From assembly GCF_002901865.1 (NCBI RefSeq), contig NZ_PPQF01000025.1, positions 62,001 through 126,000 of the forward strand: DNA of 64,000 nt, written 5' to 3'. The notes under the pieces were generated by a model that was not told the origin of the DNA, searched no databases, and saw nothing but the letters and a program-made list of their open reading frames with translations. Positions 1 through 9,878 of the stretch are shown here, one piece after another (position 1 is the first letter of the stretch; each line of letters starts with the position of its first letter). The position numbers were made by a program, and so were the translations under genes. The DNA is from Staphylococcus agnetis (GTDB lineage Bacteria; Bacillota; Bacilli; Staphylococcales; Staphylococcaceae).

Positions 1-77
1 CACTCTTTTTTAAATTTACGCCCCTATTTTTTCTGTTGTCACATCATTACAAAAAGTATAGTCACTTTTTACATTTG

Positions 78-94
78 ATTACAAAATCGTAACA
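78..94. promoter_or_regulatory. WalR (YycF) box upstream of the CHAP amidase
   Basis: On the minus strand this reads TGTTAC-N5-TGTAAT, which fits the WalR consensus TGTWAH-N5-TGTWAH exactly. It lies about 150 bp before the ATG of the secreted CHAP protein at 241. WalKR controls autolysins and ssaA-type genes in staphylococci, so the site fits its neighbour. I could not place a convincing -35/-10 pair. The rest of 1-240 shows nothing else clear. Confidence 0.75.
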
Positions 95-240
95 TTCCAC
101 ACAAAAGGCTTATTTTCTGATAAAGTGTGTCTTGTCGTTAAATAAAGCGATTAGAAATCATAAATGCGTGTCTTCACGCTTGTAAGTCTTTAAGCAAATA
201 AGGAATCTATTATAAAAAAATTTTTGGGAGGATTTTTATT

Positions 241-810
241 ATGTTAAAGAAAATCGCTACAGTAACTACATTAACAGCGGGAGTAGGTGCAGCAGCAGTA
301 GGTTTAAACCATCAAGATGCTGATGCGGCTGAAGGTAGCTATAATTATTCATGGAGTTACAACTACAATACAAATGGTGGAACGACTAACTACGATTACA
401 CATCAAACAATTCTACATCATATACAAACGGTACGAACACATCTACAACGTCAACATCTACACAATCAACTGGTACAGCTTCAGCAGGTAATTTATACAC
501 AGCTGGTCAATGTACTTGGTATGTTTACGACAAAGTAGGTGGCTCAATCGGTTCAACATGGGGCAACGCAAACAACTGGGCAAGCGCAGCGACTGCAGCT
601 GGCTACACTGTAAATCACACACCTGAAGCTGGTGCTATTTTACAATCATCTGAAGGACCATTCGGTCATGTGGCATACGTTGAATCTGTAAATGAAGATG
701 GTTCAATCACTGTTTCAGAAATGAACTACAATGGTGGACCTTTCAACGTAAGTGAACGTACAATCTCTGCTGGCGAAGTAGGTTCATATAACTTTATTCA
801 CGTAAAATAA
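241..810 (+). CDS. Secreted CHAP-domain amidase, SsaA-like
   Basis: This is a secreted peptidoglycan amidase/endopeptidase of the staphylococcal secretory antigen (SsaA) type, 189 aa. A signal peptide covers residues 1-29 with a likely cut after ADA. A low-complexity Ser/Thr/Asn/Tyr/Gly linker follows to about residue 83. The CHAP domain then runs to the end, with the expected nucleophile Cys91 (in GQCTWYVYD), His143 (in FGHVAYVE) and the polar NYNGG segment near 162. GGGAGG precedes the ATG at a normal distance. A WalR box upstream fits the known control of this family. Several ssaA paralogues usually exist in staphylococci, so I do not assign a symbol. A strong terminator follows the gene. 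Confidence 0.93.
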   Translation: MLKKIATVTTLTAGVGAAAVGLNHQDADAAEGSYNYSWSYNYNTNGGTTNYDYTSNNSTSYTNGTNTSTTSTSTQSTGTASAGNLYTAGQCTWYVYDKVGGSIGSTWGNANNWASAATAAGYTVNHTPEAGAILQSSEGPFGHVAYVESVNEDGSITVSEMNYNGGPFNVSERTISAGEVGSYNFIHVK

Positions 811-862
811 TCAATATCTAATCATAGGAATGATTTAAGTGCAATTAAATCCATTCTAACTC

Positions 863-903
863 AAAAGAAAGTATGAGACTCCCCTCTCATACTTTCTTTT
901 TTT
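863..903 (+). terminator. Rho-independent terminator of the CHAP gene
   Basis: A perfect 16-bp stem (863-878 with 885-900), a 6-nt loop and a T run ending at 903. Confidence 0.92.
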
Positions 904-975
904 AGTTTCAATAGTCTTACCTTGTCACTAAGAAAACGTTTACTTTATACTGAAAGAGAGAGGTGGGAAATTAAT

Positions 976-1932
976 ATGAAAAAAATTTTTGTTGCTGGTC
1001 CGATACCTAAAGCCGGATTAGCGTTATTAGAATCACACTTTGACGTACACATGTATGAAGGTAAAGGTATTATTAGTAAAGATGAATTAAAACGAGGGGT
1101 TGAAGATGCATTTGGACTCGTAAGTCTATTATCAACTCAAGTAGATAAAGACGTTATCGATCATGCAAAGCAATTAGAATTTATTGCAAATTATGGCGCT
1201 GGTTTCAATAATGTCGATATCGATTATGCAAAATCAAAAGGTATCGGAGTGTCGAATACGCCTAAAGCATCTACTAACGCAACGGCTGAACTCACAATAG
1301 GTATTTTACTTGCGGTAGCACGTCGCATTCCTGAAGGAGATCAATTAATGCGTCACGAAGGTTTTGATGGGTGGGCCCCATTATTTTTCCGCGGTCGTGA
1401 AGTATCTGGCAAAACCATAGGTATTATTGGACTAGGAGAAATAGGAAGTGCCGTAGGGCGTCGTGCCAAAGGCTTTGATATGAATATTTTATATACTGGT
1501 CCAAATCGCAAAGAAGAAAAAGAGCAAGCGTTAGATGCAACGTATGTAGATTTAAATACGTTACTTAAAGAATCAGATTTTGTAGTCATTAACGCTGCTT
1601 ACAATCCATCAATGGAACATATGATTGATGAAGAACAGCTCAATTTAATGAAACCAACTGCATACTTAATCAATGCCTCACGTGGACCCATAGTCCATGA
1701 ACAGGCGTTACTTGAAGCATTACAAAATAACATCATTGAAGGTGCAGCACTTGATGTTTATGAATTTGAACCGCAAATTACTGAAGGGTTAAAGTCACTT
1801 AATAACGTCGTGATTACACCACATATCGGTAATGCAACCTTTGAAGCTCGTGATATGATGGCTGAAATCGTTGCAACAAATTTAATAAAAAAAGCTCAAG
1901 GTGAAACACCTGATTTCATCGTAAATCCTTAA
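976..1932 (+). CDS. D-2-hydroxyacid dehydrogenase (glyoxylate/hydroxypyruvate reductase type)
   Basis: An NAD(P)-dependent D-isomer-specific 2-hydroxyacid dehydrogenase, 318 aa. The NAD-binding Rossmann motif GLGEIG lies near residue 150. The catalytic Arg (NASRGPIV), Glu (DVYEFEP) and His (TPHIGNAT) follow in the order usual for this family. The reading frame extends upstream to 922, but AGGTGG at 961-966 places the start at the ATG at 976, directly followed by KKIFVAG. It is a single gene ending at a terminator. Position next to the CHAP gene and the FAD monooxygenase matches the S. aureus layout. The physiological substrate cannot be read from the sequence. Confidence 0.9.
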   Translation: MKKIFVAGPIPKAGLALLESHFDVHMYEGKGIISKDELKRGVEDAFGLVSLLSTQVDKDVIDHAKQLEFIANYGAGFNNVDIDYAKSKGIGVSNTPKASTNATAELTIGILLAVARRIPEGDQLMRHEGFDGWAPLFFRGREVSGKTIGIIGLGEIGSAVGRRAKGFDMNILYTGPNRKEEKEQALDATYVDLNTLLKESDFVVINAAYNPSMEHMIDEEQLNLMKPTAYLINASRGPIVHEQALLEALQNNIIEGAALDVYEFEPQITEGLKSLNNVVITPHIGNATFEARDMMAEIVATNLIKKAQGETPDFIVNP

Positions 1933-1940
1933 ACAAAAAC

Positions 1941-1982
1941 GCGTATAAGCCCTATATTGAAGGTCGCTTATACGCATTTTTT
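1941..1982. terminator. Terminator between convergent genes
   Basis: GCGTATAAGC (1941-1950) pairs with GCTTATACGC (1966-1975) and is followed by a T run. It ends the dehydrogenase gene and may also serve the facing monooxygenase. Confidence 0.85.
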
Positions 1983-1993
1983 CATATACTCTA

Positions 1994-3118
1994 TTATTCA
2001 CTTTTAGCTTTATTTAAAAACTTCATTTGCCTCATCACTAAACGGTCTGGCAATATACATAGCATTTTATTACGTATAGCGATAGCCATTTTGCTATCTT
2101 TTTGAGCCATAACCCCAATTTTTCTAGATTTACGGGTCACTTTCGCAGTATGTTTTACACGTAAGTGATCATATCGTTTTAATGCTTCTGGAAGTGCATA
2201 TTGAGATAACACATTACTCAACACAATCGCATCTTCCATCGCTTGACCAGCACCCTGTCCCATATTAGGTGTCGTCGCGTGTGCTGCATCTCCAAGCAAG
2301 ACGATGCGTTGATGATACACAAATGTTTTAAGCGGTTTTAAATCATAGATGTCATGATGCAATATTTCTGTTTCAGGCTGCTTATCAAGAATCATACGTA
2401 CTTTTTGAGGGAAATGATTAAAGTACGCTTGTAAGTATGGCTTATTAAAGTGTAAATAGTTGGGATCCTTCTCTTTCGCATTGATTGTAGCAAACCAATA
2501 GGCTTTACCATTCAGTAATGGGACAATCCCAAAACGTCCTTTTTTCCCCCAATACTCTTCAGCAATATGTCCTAGAGTATCCATGTCCTCAACTACACCT
2601 CGAAAACACGTATAACCTTGATAGCGCACTTTAGATTCAGGAGCAACCGATTGACGCACATGAGAATGAATGCCATCAGCCGCCACAACGAGATCAAACT
2701 GTTCTGATTCTTTTGTAGCAAAAGTTAAAGTTACCCCATGATCAGTAGCATTAACTCCTGTCACTTCACAATTAAAATGAATAACGTGTTGATCCACATA
2801 AGTGGCAATAATATCCACTAATGACTGACGTAATAACGTGACATTTGTCGCTGATTTAGGAAAATCAACTTGACTCAGTGTACGGTCTTGTTCATCACTG
2901 ATACGCATGGATTGCAAAATTTGCCCTTCATTTTTAATACCTTTGGCAAGATCATGTTTTCCCAATTTTGTTAAAACATTATCTCCAATGCCTATACCTG
3001 CGCCAACTTCTCCTGTTGTTGCGTTTTTTTCAAAAATATGTACCTCATGTTTTTGTTCACGTAAGAGTGCTGCAAGTGTTAAACCACCAATGCCCGCACC
3101 AACGATACCAATTTTCAT
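1994..3118 (-). CDS. FAD-dependent monooxygenase (UbiH/salicylate-hydroxylase-like)
   Basis: A flavoprotein monooxygenase of 374 aa. The N-terminal GAGIGG dinucleotide-binding motif at residues 7-12, a central VVAADGIHSHVRQ segment (DG motif) and GDAAHATTPNMGQGAG (second FAD motif) near residue 280 define the family. An in-frame GTG at 3127 lies inside the GAGGTG ribosome site, so I take the ATG at 3118. It is monocistronic between convergent neighbours. Its substrate is unknown. The same gene sits at this place in S. aureus. TetX-like antibiotic oxidases are distant relatives, but nothing here indicates that role. Confidence 0.88.
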   Translation of the reverse strand: MKIGIVGAGIGGLTLAALLREQKHEVHIFEKNATTGEVGAGIGIGDNVLTKLGKHDLAKGIKNEGQILQSMRISDEQDRTLSQVDFPKSATNVTLLRQSLVDIIATYVDQHVIHFNCEVTGVNATDHGVTLTFATKESEQFDLVVAADGIHSHVRQSVAPESKVRYQGYTCFRGVVEDMDTLGHIAEEYWGKKGRFGIVPLLNGKAYWFATINAKEKDPNYLHFNKPYLQAYFNHFPQKVRMILDKQPETEILHHDIYDLKPLKTFVYHQRIVLLGDAAHATTPNMGQGAGQAMEDAIVLSNVLSQYALPEALKRYDHLRVKHTAKVTRKSRKIGVMAQKDSKMAIAIRNKMLCILPDRLVMRQMKFLNKAKSE

Positions 3119-3176
3119 TCTTTTCACCTCTTAAAAGCCTTTCATCACTTAAATGGTTAAAAACGTCTAACTTTAT

Positions 3177-3959
3177 TTATCCGTTTTTATAAAAATCACG
3201 TCGTATATGGTCTTTTTTTATCCCATATTGATCGTAATAATGTTGCATTTGTTCTGCAATTTTAGACGGCCATGCAATATCACTCGCATATTGATTTGTT
3301 CCAGGATTTTGTGGATTCCACTTCATTTGATACAGTGTAATCTGACCATTTTTAAAGTATTGGTTACGCACAAAATGCGCACCGCCTTTGATTGCTTTTT
3401 CAGGAGACGTCCACTTTTCACGTACAGCATAACTTTTCCCTGTAGCTACTGCATCGCTATCAAACGCACCGATGCCAAAAAAATTGTAATATCGTTTCCC
3501 TTTATGCTTGATGCCATTAGCAAGTTCTGACTGCCCCTCACCTGTCTCAATTAAGGCATGACTGACGAGATAAATTACGTTCACGTCCGTTTCTTGTTGT
3601 GCCGCTAAAAAGGCATCTCCTTGATTTTCTAAAATCCCTTTTCCTTTCAACATACGATTCACTTCATCTTTTGAAAGGTGAACAGGTTCAGAAATATCCA
3701 TATATTTTAAATCATGATCACGAAATTCCACACGCATGGCATCTTTGACTTCACTTTGACTTGCTTCAACAAATTGATTTTGATGTGCTACAGTATGCAA
3801 GACGCCTTGTGCAGTTTGACGTTGCACCGCTTCATCAAATGTCATTGTTTTATCGTTAGTAAACCAATGCGTTTCATTAATAAAAAGTAATATCATAAAA
3901 ACTGTTAAAATCACAATTACCAGCATCTTTGAAGGATGCTTTTTAATCCAAGATTTCAT
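3177..3959 (-). CDS. sagA: Membrane-anchored N-acetylglucosaminidase, SagA-like
   Basis: A GH73-type endo-beta-N-acetylglucosaminidase of 260 aa that trims peptidoglycan glycan chains. A lysine-rich cytosolic N-terminus is followed by one transmembrane helix (about 11-28), a linker, and the glucosaminidase domain (about 115-250). The motif SHALIETGEGQSELANG carries the probable catalytic Glu138. The C-terminal half contains the NFFGIGAFD and YASDIAWPSKIAEQM segments typical of the family. No cleavable signal is apparent, so it should stay membrane-bound. The gene lies at the position of the S. aureus glucosaminidase SagA, between the monooxygenase and formate dehydrogenase; the symbol rests on that synteny and is moderately sure. 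Confidence 0.85.
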   Translation of the reverse strand: MKSWIKKHPSKMLVIVILTVFMILLFINETHWFTNDKTMTFDEAVQRQTAQGVLHTVAHQNQFVEASQSEVKDAMRVEFRDHDLKYMDISEPVHLSKDEVNRMLKGKGILENQGDAFLAAQQETDVNVIYLVSHALIETGEGQSELANGIKHKGKRYYNFFGIGAFDSDAVATGKSYAVREKWTSPEKAIKGGAHFVRNQYFKNGQITLYQMKWNPQNPGTNQYASDIAWPSKIAEQMQHYYDQYGIKKDHIRRDFYKNG

Positions 3960-3989
3960 AAAAGACTCCCCTAAAGTTTATAAAATCAT

Positions 3990-4232
3990 TTAAATCATTT
4001 TAAATAGCACGGCAACCACCACAATGAGCACGATAACATAAGCAATGTTGATTGCATTGCGTACCCAATTTTTCCCTTTAAACATGCGATTAAAGATAAA
4101 AAGGCTTAATCCTAGTGATAATAAAAAGAACACGATTGCAACGATAGTATGTATAAAAAAGAGTGATATTAAGCCAAGTACTAATAACACATTCGATAAA
4201 ATTGCTAACTTTTTTATTGTTTTAATATCCAT
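3990..4232 (-). CDS. Small membrane protein, unknown function
   Basis: An 80-aa protein with three predicted membrane helices (about 8-27, 29-45 and 58-79) separated by short basic loops (NRMFKGKNW). It lies 30 bp upstream of the glucosaminidase gene on the same strand, so the two are probably cotranscribed. GGAGGGA precedes the ATG. I recognise no family. The S. aureus locus also has a small membrane gene here. Confidence 0.7.
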   Translation of the reverse strand: MDIKTIKKLAILSNVLLVLGLISLFFIHTIVAIVFFLLSLGLSLFIFNRMFKGKNWVRNAINIAYVIVLIVVVAVLFKMI

Positions 4233-4426
4233 AAATTCCCTCCTTATTAATACTTATCATTTTATCATGAATGCAACCACTCTGCTTTTAATCCTTTAGA
4301 AAAACCATCACATTTCATTCAGTTCCATTGCGATAATCCGTTTTCACATCTATGTATATTTATTGAAAATCGTCCTTTCACATTAATATCATAAACATAA
4401 CAATCATTTCTATAATAATGAATAAA

Positions 4427-4464
4427 AGCCCTCAAAGTTCATGTTTAAATGGACTTTGAAGGCT
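4427..4464 (-). terminator. Terminator of the formate dehydrogenase operon
   Basis: A 15-bp inverted repeat (4427-4441 with 4450-4464) containing the recurring TTCAAAG arm, followed on the minus strand by TTTATT. The rest of 4233-4505 shows nothing else I can name. Confidence 0.85.
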
Positions 4465-4505
4465 CATTGATAAAGGTCAAGACGTTGAGTAAAGTTAACT
4501 TATGC

Positions 4506-4970
4506 TTATCTTGACATTCCTTTTAGTATGTTTAAAAAGTATGTGAGGCTTTGATTCATGTCGTCATCTCTTAAGATACCCATTAAACCTTTAATGGATG
4601 TACGTTGATTATCACTCGCTTGATGCGCCACACGTAATCCTTTGTTTAATTTGTTCATGAGAATTTTTAAATCATCCGGATTTAAGTCTCCTAATAAAAA
4701 TGCCATTTGACCGATGTTATGAATTGCACCAGCATATTGGTCTTTATTAAGTTCAGTGACGACTTTTTCAGTGATAACGCCACGTTGTTTGATTGCACCT
4801 GTTAAAGCATCTAATATTTTAGCTTCATCTAATGCTTCCACGAGTTTAATCGCTTTTAAAATACTCTCACTATTTTCAGCAATGGCATCTGTCACTTTCG
4901 CAACTTGTTCTGCTTTGATTTCCGCTTCTGATTTTTCAATGCGTTTAATTTTAGAGATTCTTTCAGCCAT
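4506..4970 (-). CDS. DUF1641 family protein coupled to formate dehydrogenase
   Basis: A cytosolic helical protein of 154 aa in the DUF1641 family, often encoded beside formate dehydrogenases and of unknown biochemical role (accessory or regulatory partner is likely). The conserved C-terminal block includes LLGDLNPDDLKILMNKLNKG and SIKGLMGILRDDDMN. Its ATG overlaps the TAA of the dehydrogenase gene by one base (TAATG), so translation is coupled. The frame extends upstream to 5018, but that would overlap the dehydrogenase gene far more, and GGTGATG precedes the internal ATG. Confidence 0.85.
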   Translation of the reverse strand: MAERISKIKRIEKSEAEIKAEQVAKVTDAIAENSESILKAIKLVEALDEAKILDALTGAIKQRGVITEKVVTELNKDQYAGAIHNIGQMAFLLGDLNPDDLKILMNKLNKGLRVAHQASDNQRTSIKGLMGILRDDDMNQSLTYFLNILKGMSR

Positions 4971-7906
4971 TATTTCATCACCTGATCCCCTGGAAAGATG
5001 TAATCTGGTCTTTCCCATTTTTTCTCTACAGCAACACTATACTGTGGATGACGCTTTTGATTACGGAAGTTCGTCGGATTAAGTGGTGATTTACCACGCT
5101 TACTAAGTACTTCCATTCGGCAACAAGTCGATTTATACGCCGGTGTGTGTGTTTCTGGATCTGTTACACTACTTGTTAAATAGTTAATCGCGATCTCATT
5201 GCTATCATTAAGCGGCAAATAAATCTGTTTACCTTTTACACGGTCCGTAATGTGTACATGCCCCGTTGCTTCACCTGTTTCTGACGTTAATTTAACAGCC
5301 GCACCTTCATGGATATTGCGTTCTTGAGCAAGTTCTGGTGAAATTTCAATAAATGCTGTTGGCATTTTGTATTTTAAACCAGGCACTTTATACGTCATAT
5401 TTCCTTCGTGGAAATGCTCGAGGACACGTCCATTATTAACATGTAAATCATACGTTTCATTCGTCTTGTAGAAGTTATCAAATTCTAATGGGAAGAATTT
5501 TGCTTTACCATTATCAAAGTTAAAACACTCTGTAAATAACAACGGTGAATCTGTACCGTCTGCCGCTACAGGCCATTGTAAGCTGTTGTATCCTTCTAAG
5601 CGTTCATATTTCACACCAGCAAACATCGGTGTTAAGCTTGATGCTTCATCCATAATTTCGGATGGATGTGAATAATTCCAATCAAATCCAAGTTCTTTAG
5701 CAATAAGTTGCGTAATTTGCCAGTCCGGTTTTGAATCACCGAGTGGTTCTAAAACTTGATATAAACGTTGGAAACGACGCTCTGTATTTGTAAATGTACC
5801 ATCTTTTTCAAGAGAAGGACTTGCTGGTAATATTACATCCGCATATTCCGCAGTGAAAGTTAAAAATTCATCTTGAACGACTAGAAAATCAACTTTTTCT
5901 AATGCCGCTTGCACATAATTAATGTTTGAGTCGACGATACCCGTATCTTCACCCAGTATAAATAAACTGTGAACATCGCCAGCATGGATATGGTCCATCA
6001 TTTGATGGTTATCATAACCCGGTTCACTTGGTAAAGTCACACCCCAAGCTTTTTCATAACGTGCACGTACTTCGTCATCAGCTACACCTTGATAACCTGG
6101 AAATTTATCTGGCATACTTCCAAAATCAGAACAGCCTTGAACATTGTTGTGACCACGCAATGGATAAGAACCCGCGCCTGGTTTCATATAATTACCTGTA
6201 GCAAGTAACATATTTGAAATTGCAGTACTCGTATCAGAACCTGTTTCTTGTTGCGTTACACCCATCGCCCAACATACGACAACTGAATTAACACTTACAA
6301 TTTCTTTAGCTAAGTGAATCAAACGTTCTTTTGGAATGCCTGTCGTCTCCTCAGCAAATTCCATCGTATACGGCTCTAAAGATTCATAATACGCATCTGC
6401 ATGATCAACCCATTTTTCAATAAATGCTTTATCGTGCCAATCATGATCGATGATATATTTTGTGACTGCAGATAACCATACTAAGTCCGTACCTGGATGT
6501 GGTTGGTAAAATTCATCTGCCCGTTCAGCCATTTCATGTTTACGAATATCAAACACATGCAATTTTTGTCCGAAAAGTTTGTGCGAACGTTTAATACGTG
6601 ATGCAATAACTGGATGCGCTTCCGCTGTATTTGTACCAATCGTAATGACCATTTCTGCATTGCCGATATCATCTATAGATCCAGAATCTCCACCATGCCC
6701 TACAGTACGGAATAATCCTTTCGTCGCAGGCGCTTGGCAATAACGTGAACAGTTATCAATATTGTTTGTCCCAAATACTTGACGTGCAAGTTTTTGCATG
6801 AGATAGGATTCTTCATTCGTTGCTTTAGAAGACGAAATGAATGATAGCGCTTTCGAACCATGTTGTGTTTTAATGTCTTGCATGCGTTTAGCAACGTATG
6901 GAATCGCTTCGTCCCATTCCACTTCTTCAAAGTGATCACCACGACGAATTAAAGGTTTTGTTAAGCGCTCTTCGGAATTCACGTAATCCCAACCGAATTT
7001 CCCCTTCACACAAGAAGATATTTTATTCGCTGGTGAATCGTGAGATGGTTGAACTTTTAATATTTCTCGGTCCTTTGTCCAAACTTCAAAACTACAACCT
7101 ACACCACAATATGTACATACTGTTTTTGTCTTCTTAATGCGTTCTTCACGCATTGCTGCTTCCGAATCAGATACTGCAAATAACGGTCCGTAGCCTGTTT
7201 CAGCTTTCTTCGTTAAATCAATCATCGATGCTAATGAACCTGGCTCAATATCTGTCATATAACCCGCTTTACCTACCATGTTATTTTCCATCATGGCATT
7301 ACATGGACATACCGTTGCACATTGTCCGCAACCAACACATGATGATTCATTGATGGAAACGTCATTATCCCAAATCACTCGTGGTTGTTCACGTTCCCAG
7401 TCAATCGTTAATGTTTCGTTAACTTGAACGTCTTGACATACTTCTACACAACGTCCACATAATATACATTGATTAGGGTCGTAACGGTAGAATGGCCCAA
7501 AATCTACTTCATAAGGTTTCGGCTTATATTCATACGTCTGATGTTCAAGACCCCATTCGTCCATCGTATTATGAATTTCACAGTTGCCGTTATTATAATC
7601 ACACACTGTACAATACAGTTGATGCTTTTCTAAAATACGATCTAACGCTTCTTTTTGTGAAGCTTGTACATTTTGACCTTGAGTATTCACGACCATTGAA
7701 CGATCAATCGTAGTCCCACATGCACGTTCGATTTTGCCGTCGATTTCAACCGCGCACGTATCACATGTTTGTATCGGACCTAGTGATTCATTGTAACAAA
7801 TGGAAGGTACAAATGTTTGTTGTTCTTTAATGAACGCAAGTAAGTTTTTACCTGGTTCTACAAGATAATCTTTACCATCTAATGTAACGATAAGATGTTC
7901 TTGCAT
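4970..7906 (-). CDS. fdhA: Formate dehydrogenase, molybdopterin catalytic subunit (FdhA/FdhF type)
   Basis: A large NAD-type formate dehydrogenase of 978 aa that oxidises formate to CO2. The N-terminal 2Fe-2S domain has Cys37, Cys48, Cys51 and Cys63. A Cys/His-rich NADH-dehydrogenase-G-like segment follows (about 99-112), then two 4Fe-4S motifs, [11 protein letters not shown] (148-157) and [11 protein letters not shown] (190-200). The molybdopterin domain begins with CTYCGVGC (264-271) plus Cys299. Cys390 in CSRYCQAP sits where E. coli FdhF has selenocysteine, so this is a Cys version. The start at 7906 follows GGGGGGAT; the longer frame to 7954 lacks a site. The downstream DUF1641 gene is coupled. 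Formate may enter through the FNT channel at 18.5 kb. Confidence 0.94.
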   Translation of the reverse strand: MQEHLIVTLDGKDYLVEPGKNLLAFIKEQQTFVPSICYNESLGPIQTCDTCAVEIDGKIERACGTTIDRSMVVNTQGQNVQASQKEALDRILEKHQLYCTVCDYNNGNCEIHNTMDEWGLEHQTYEYKPKPYEVDFGPFYRYDPNQCILCGRCVEVCQDVQVNETLTIDWEREQPRVIWDNDVSINESSCVGCGQCATVCPCNAMMENNMVGKAGYMTDIEPGSLASMIDLTKKAETGYGPLFAVSDSEAAMREERIKKTKTVCTYCGVGCSFEVWTKDREILKVQPSHDSPANKISSCVKGKFGWDYVNSEERLTKPLIRRGDHFEEVEWDEAIPYVAKRMQDIKTQHGSKALSFISSSKATNEESYLMQKLARQVFGTNNIDNCSRYCQAPATKGLFRTVGHGGDSGSIDDIGNAEMVITIGTNTAEAHPVIASRIKRSHKLFGQKLHVFDIRKHEMAERADEFYQPHPGTDLVWLSAVTKYIIDHDWHDKAFIEKWVDHADAYYESLEPYTMEFAEETTGIPKERLIHLAKEIVSVNSVVVCWAMGVTQQETGSDTSTAISNMLLATGNYMKPGAGSYPLRGHNNVQGCSDFGSMPDKFPGYQGVADDEVRARYEKAWGVTLPSEPGYDNHQMMDHIHAGDVHSLFILGEDTGIVDSNINYVQAALEKVDFLVVQDEFLTFTAEYADVILPASPSLEKDGTFTNTERRFQRLYQVLEPLGDSKPDWQITQLIAKELGFDWNYSHPSEIMDEASSLTPMFAGVKYERLEGYNSLQWPVAADGTDSPLLFTECFNFDNGKAKFFPLEFDNFYKTNETYDLHVNNGRVLEHFHEGNMTYKVPGLKYKMPTAFIEISPELAQERNIHEGAAVKLTSETGEATGHVHITDRVKGKQIYLPLNDSNEIAINYLTSSVTDPETHTPAYKSTCCRMEVLSKRGKSPLNPTNFRNQKRHPQYSVAVEKKWERPDYIFPGDQVMK

Positions 7907-8082
7907 AGTATCCCCCCTATAAAAACATTTTATATGCCTAAGATGCCCCCACATACTTAGTCACTTCTATTTTAAACTGTTTATGTCCAAATGTTAACCA
8001 TTTACCATAATTTTAGCTAATGTTCACTATTCTAAAAAAATAAAATATTAATCATCTAGCTTTTTTAAATACGTAAACAACG

Positions 8083-8724
8083 CTAACTTATCGTCCCTAA
8101 TGCTTCATGACTATCCGTTTTCTCATCAATCACAACACGAATGGCTATTTCAATCCCTTTAACCAAAGTATCTAGCGAAAGAGAAGGCGTACAATCACTT
8201 TTATCGATTTGTTCATGTGCGTATGGAAGATGAATAAATCCTGTTCGTACGTTTGGATACGTTGTATATGCTAGGTGTGCTAAAGCATACATAAAGTGAT
8301 TGCAAACATAGGTGCCTGCACTGTTTGAAAGTGCGCTAGGGACGCCAGCTTCTCGCATTGCTTGAACCATTCTTTTAACAGGTAATTGTGAAAAATAAGC
8401 TGGAGGACCGTCTTTTAGGATGGGACGATCGATCGGTTGATACCCTTGATTATCAGGAATGACAGCATCATCGATATTAATTGCCACGCGTTCTGGTGTA
8501 ATACACTTTCTACCACCCGCTTGTCCTAAACCAATGACCACATCACACGCGTTTCTCTCTAAATAGTGTCGCACTTTTTCCACACACAGATGAAAAGCTG
8601 TAGGCAATATAAGAACAGCTATTGAGTGTCCATTAATTGTCGGTGGTATTCGAGAAGCTACCATTGCTGACGGATTTGTTTCAGCCCCATGAAACGGCTC
8701 AAAAGCTGTGATGAGAATGTTCAT
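8083..8724 (-). CDS. pcp: Pyrrolidone-carboxylate peptidase (pyroglutamyl peptidase I)
   Basis: A cytosolic C15 cysteine peptidase of 213 aa that removes N-terminal pyroglutamate. The ITAFEPFHGAETNPS N-terminus is the family hallmark. The catalytic Glu (TPERVAINIDDA), Cys (SAGTYVCNHFMY) and His (GFIHLPY) are all present in order. The ATG at 8724 follows AAAGGAGTGAG; the upstream in-frame GTG at 8733 lies within that ribosome site and is rejected. The lcpC terminator lies just upstream, so pcp has its own promoter somewhere in 8725-8783. Confidence 0.94.
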   Translation of the reverse strand: MNILITAFEPFHGAETNPSAMVASRIPPTINGHSIAVLILPTAFHLCVEKVRHYLERNACDVVIGLGQAGGRKCITPERVAINIDDAVIPDNQGYQPIDRPILKDGPPAYFSQLPVKRMVQAMREAGVPSALSNSAGTYVCNHFMYALAHLAYTTYPNVRTGFIHLPYAHEQIDKSDCTPSLSLDTLVKGIEIAIRVVIDEKTDSHEALGTIS

Positions 8725-8783
8725 AAAACTCACTCCTTTATCAATAATGACGATGGGTTATGACACTTTTTATCATATACTAA

Positions 8784-8812
8784 AAAACTCCGCCCACTAT
8801 GGACGAAGTTTT
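8784..8812 (-). terminator. Terminator of lcpC
   Basis: A 12-bp stem with two G-U-tolerant mismatches (8784-8795 with 8801-8812), followed on the minus strand by a T run, 5 nt after the lcpC stop. Confidence 0.85.
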
Positions 8813-8816
8813 CAAA

Positions 8817-9770
8817 TTATATACCTAAATTATCTCGATAACTTTGAATGACTTCTTGTTTACTGTTTTCATCTGGAATAAAGTAATATAAGCCATCTTC
8901 TCCAGTCGTATCAGACCCTTTTAATTGGTGTTTAACGACATTATTATTACCTTCTTTGTAATTACTTCTGAATGTATTCAACTCACCTAAGGTCATATCT
9001 GTTGTGACATTTTTTCCGAGTTGATCCATTAAAGCGTTAAAATTTGTGATAGAGGATACACTTGTTAATTTATTCGCTAAACCTTGAAGCACAAGTTGTT
9101 GACGTTCTTGACGACCAAAGTCGCCACCAGCGCCTGACTCTTTACGACTTCTAATAAACGCCATTGCTTGATCACCGTCTAAGTGCACTTTTTGACCTTG
9201 GTTGTATTGTTGACCGTGTACGTTGAATGTGGCATTACTTACTACATCAATACCGCCTACCGTATCAATCGTATCTTTCAAGCCATCCATGTCTACTGTA
9301 GCATAGTGGTCAATTGGCACATTCATTAATTTTTCAAGTGATTTCACTGCCATATCTGGACCACCATATGCATACGCATGATTAATTTTCTCAGTTGTAC
9401 CACGACCGACGATTTCTGCACGTGTATCCCTAGGAATACTAATGACTTCTGATGTCTTCTTATCTGGATTAATCGAAACTAACATAATCGTATCACTACG
9501 TTGACCATCGTGTTGTTGTTGACGTTTCGCATCAGAGTCAATTCCAAAAAGCGCAATCGAAATAGGTTCCCCTTTATTCATATCCACTTGACCAGACCGT
9601 AACGCTGAGTGTTCTCGTTTCAAAGGGTTATGAATCGCGTCACCTGTAACAAATATTTTAAACGCTAAATATGCGACAGCTATGATTGTTAAAATGAATA
9701 AGATTCCAATAATCCATAGTAAAGCTCTAACAATTGGATTTTTTCGTTTTTTTGATCGTTGGTAGTTCAA
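8817..9770 (-). CDS. lcpC: LytR-CpsA-Psr family ligase LcpC
   Basis: An LCP-family enzyme of 317 aa that attaches wall teichoic acid or other polymers to peptidoglycan. A basic N-terminus (QRSKKRKN) precedes one membrane helix (about 14-36). The extracytoplasmic LCP domain (about 68-250) has the conserved DTIMLVSINPDKK, ISIPRDTRAEIVG, INHAYAYGGPD, DTVGGIDVV and FIRSRKE blocks with the usual Arg and Asp residues. The start is TTG at 9770 with GGAGTGGG eight bases before. The identification as LcpC, rather than LcpA or LcpB, rests on its place between the formate dehydrogenase/pcp and inositol-phosphatase genes as in S. aureus. Confidence 0.88.
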   Translation of the reverse strand: MNYQRSKKRKNPIVRALLWIIGILFILTIIAVAYLAFKIFVTGDAIHNPLKREHSALRSGQVDMNKGEPISIALFGIDSDAKRQQQHDGQRSDTIMLVSINPDKKTSEVISIPRDTRAEIVGRGTTEKINHAYAYGGPDMAVKSLEKLMNVPIDHYATVDMDGLKDTIDTVGGIDVVSNATFNVHGQQYNQGQKVHLDGDQAMAFIRSRKESGAGGDFGRQERQQLVLQGLANKLTSVSSITNFNALMDQLGKNVTTDMTLGELNTFRSNYKEGNNNVVKHQLKGSDTTGEDGLYYFIPDENSKQEVIQSYRDNLGI

Positions 9771-9878
9771 AGCGTTCCCACTCCATTCATTAAATTTGTT
9801 AACGCACTATCTTTAATCGTATATTAAACGTATCATATCCTAAATCGTAAATGTTTCAATCAGTCCTAAGACGCACTA

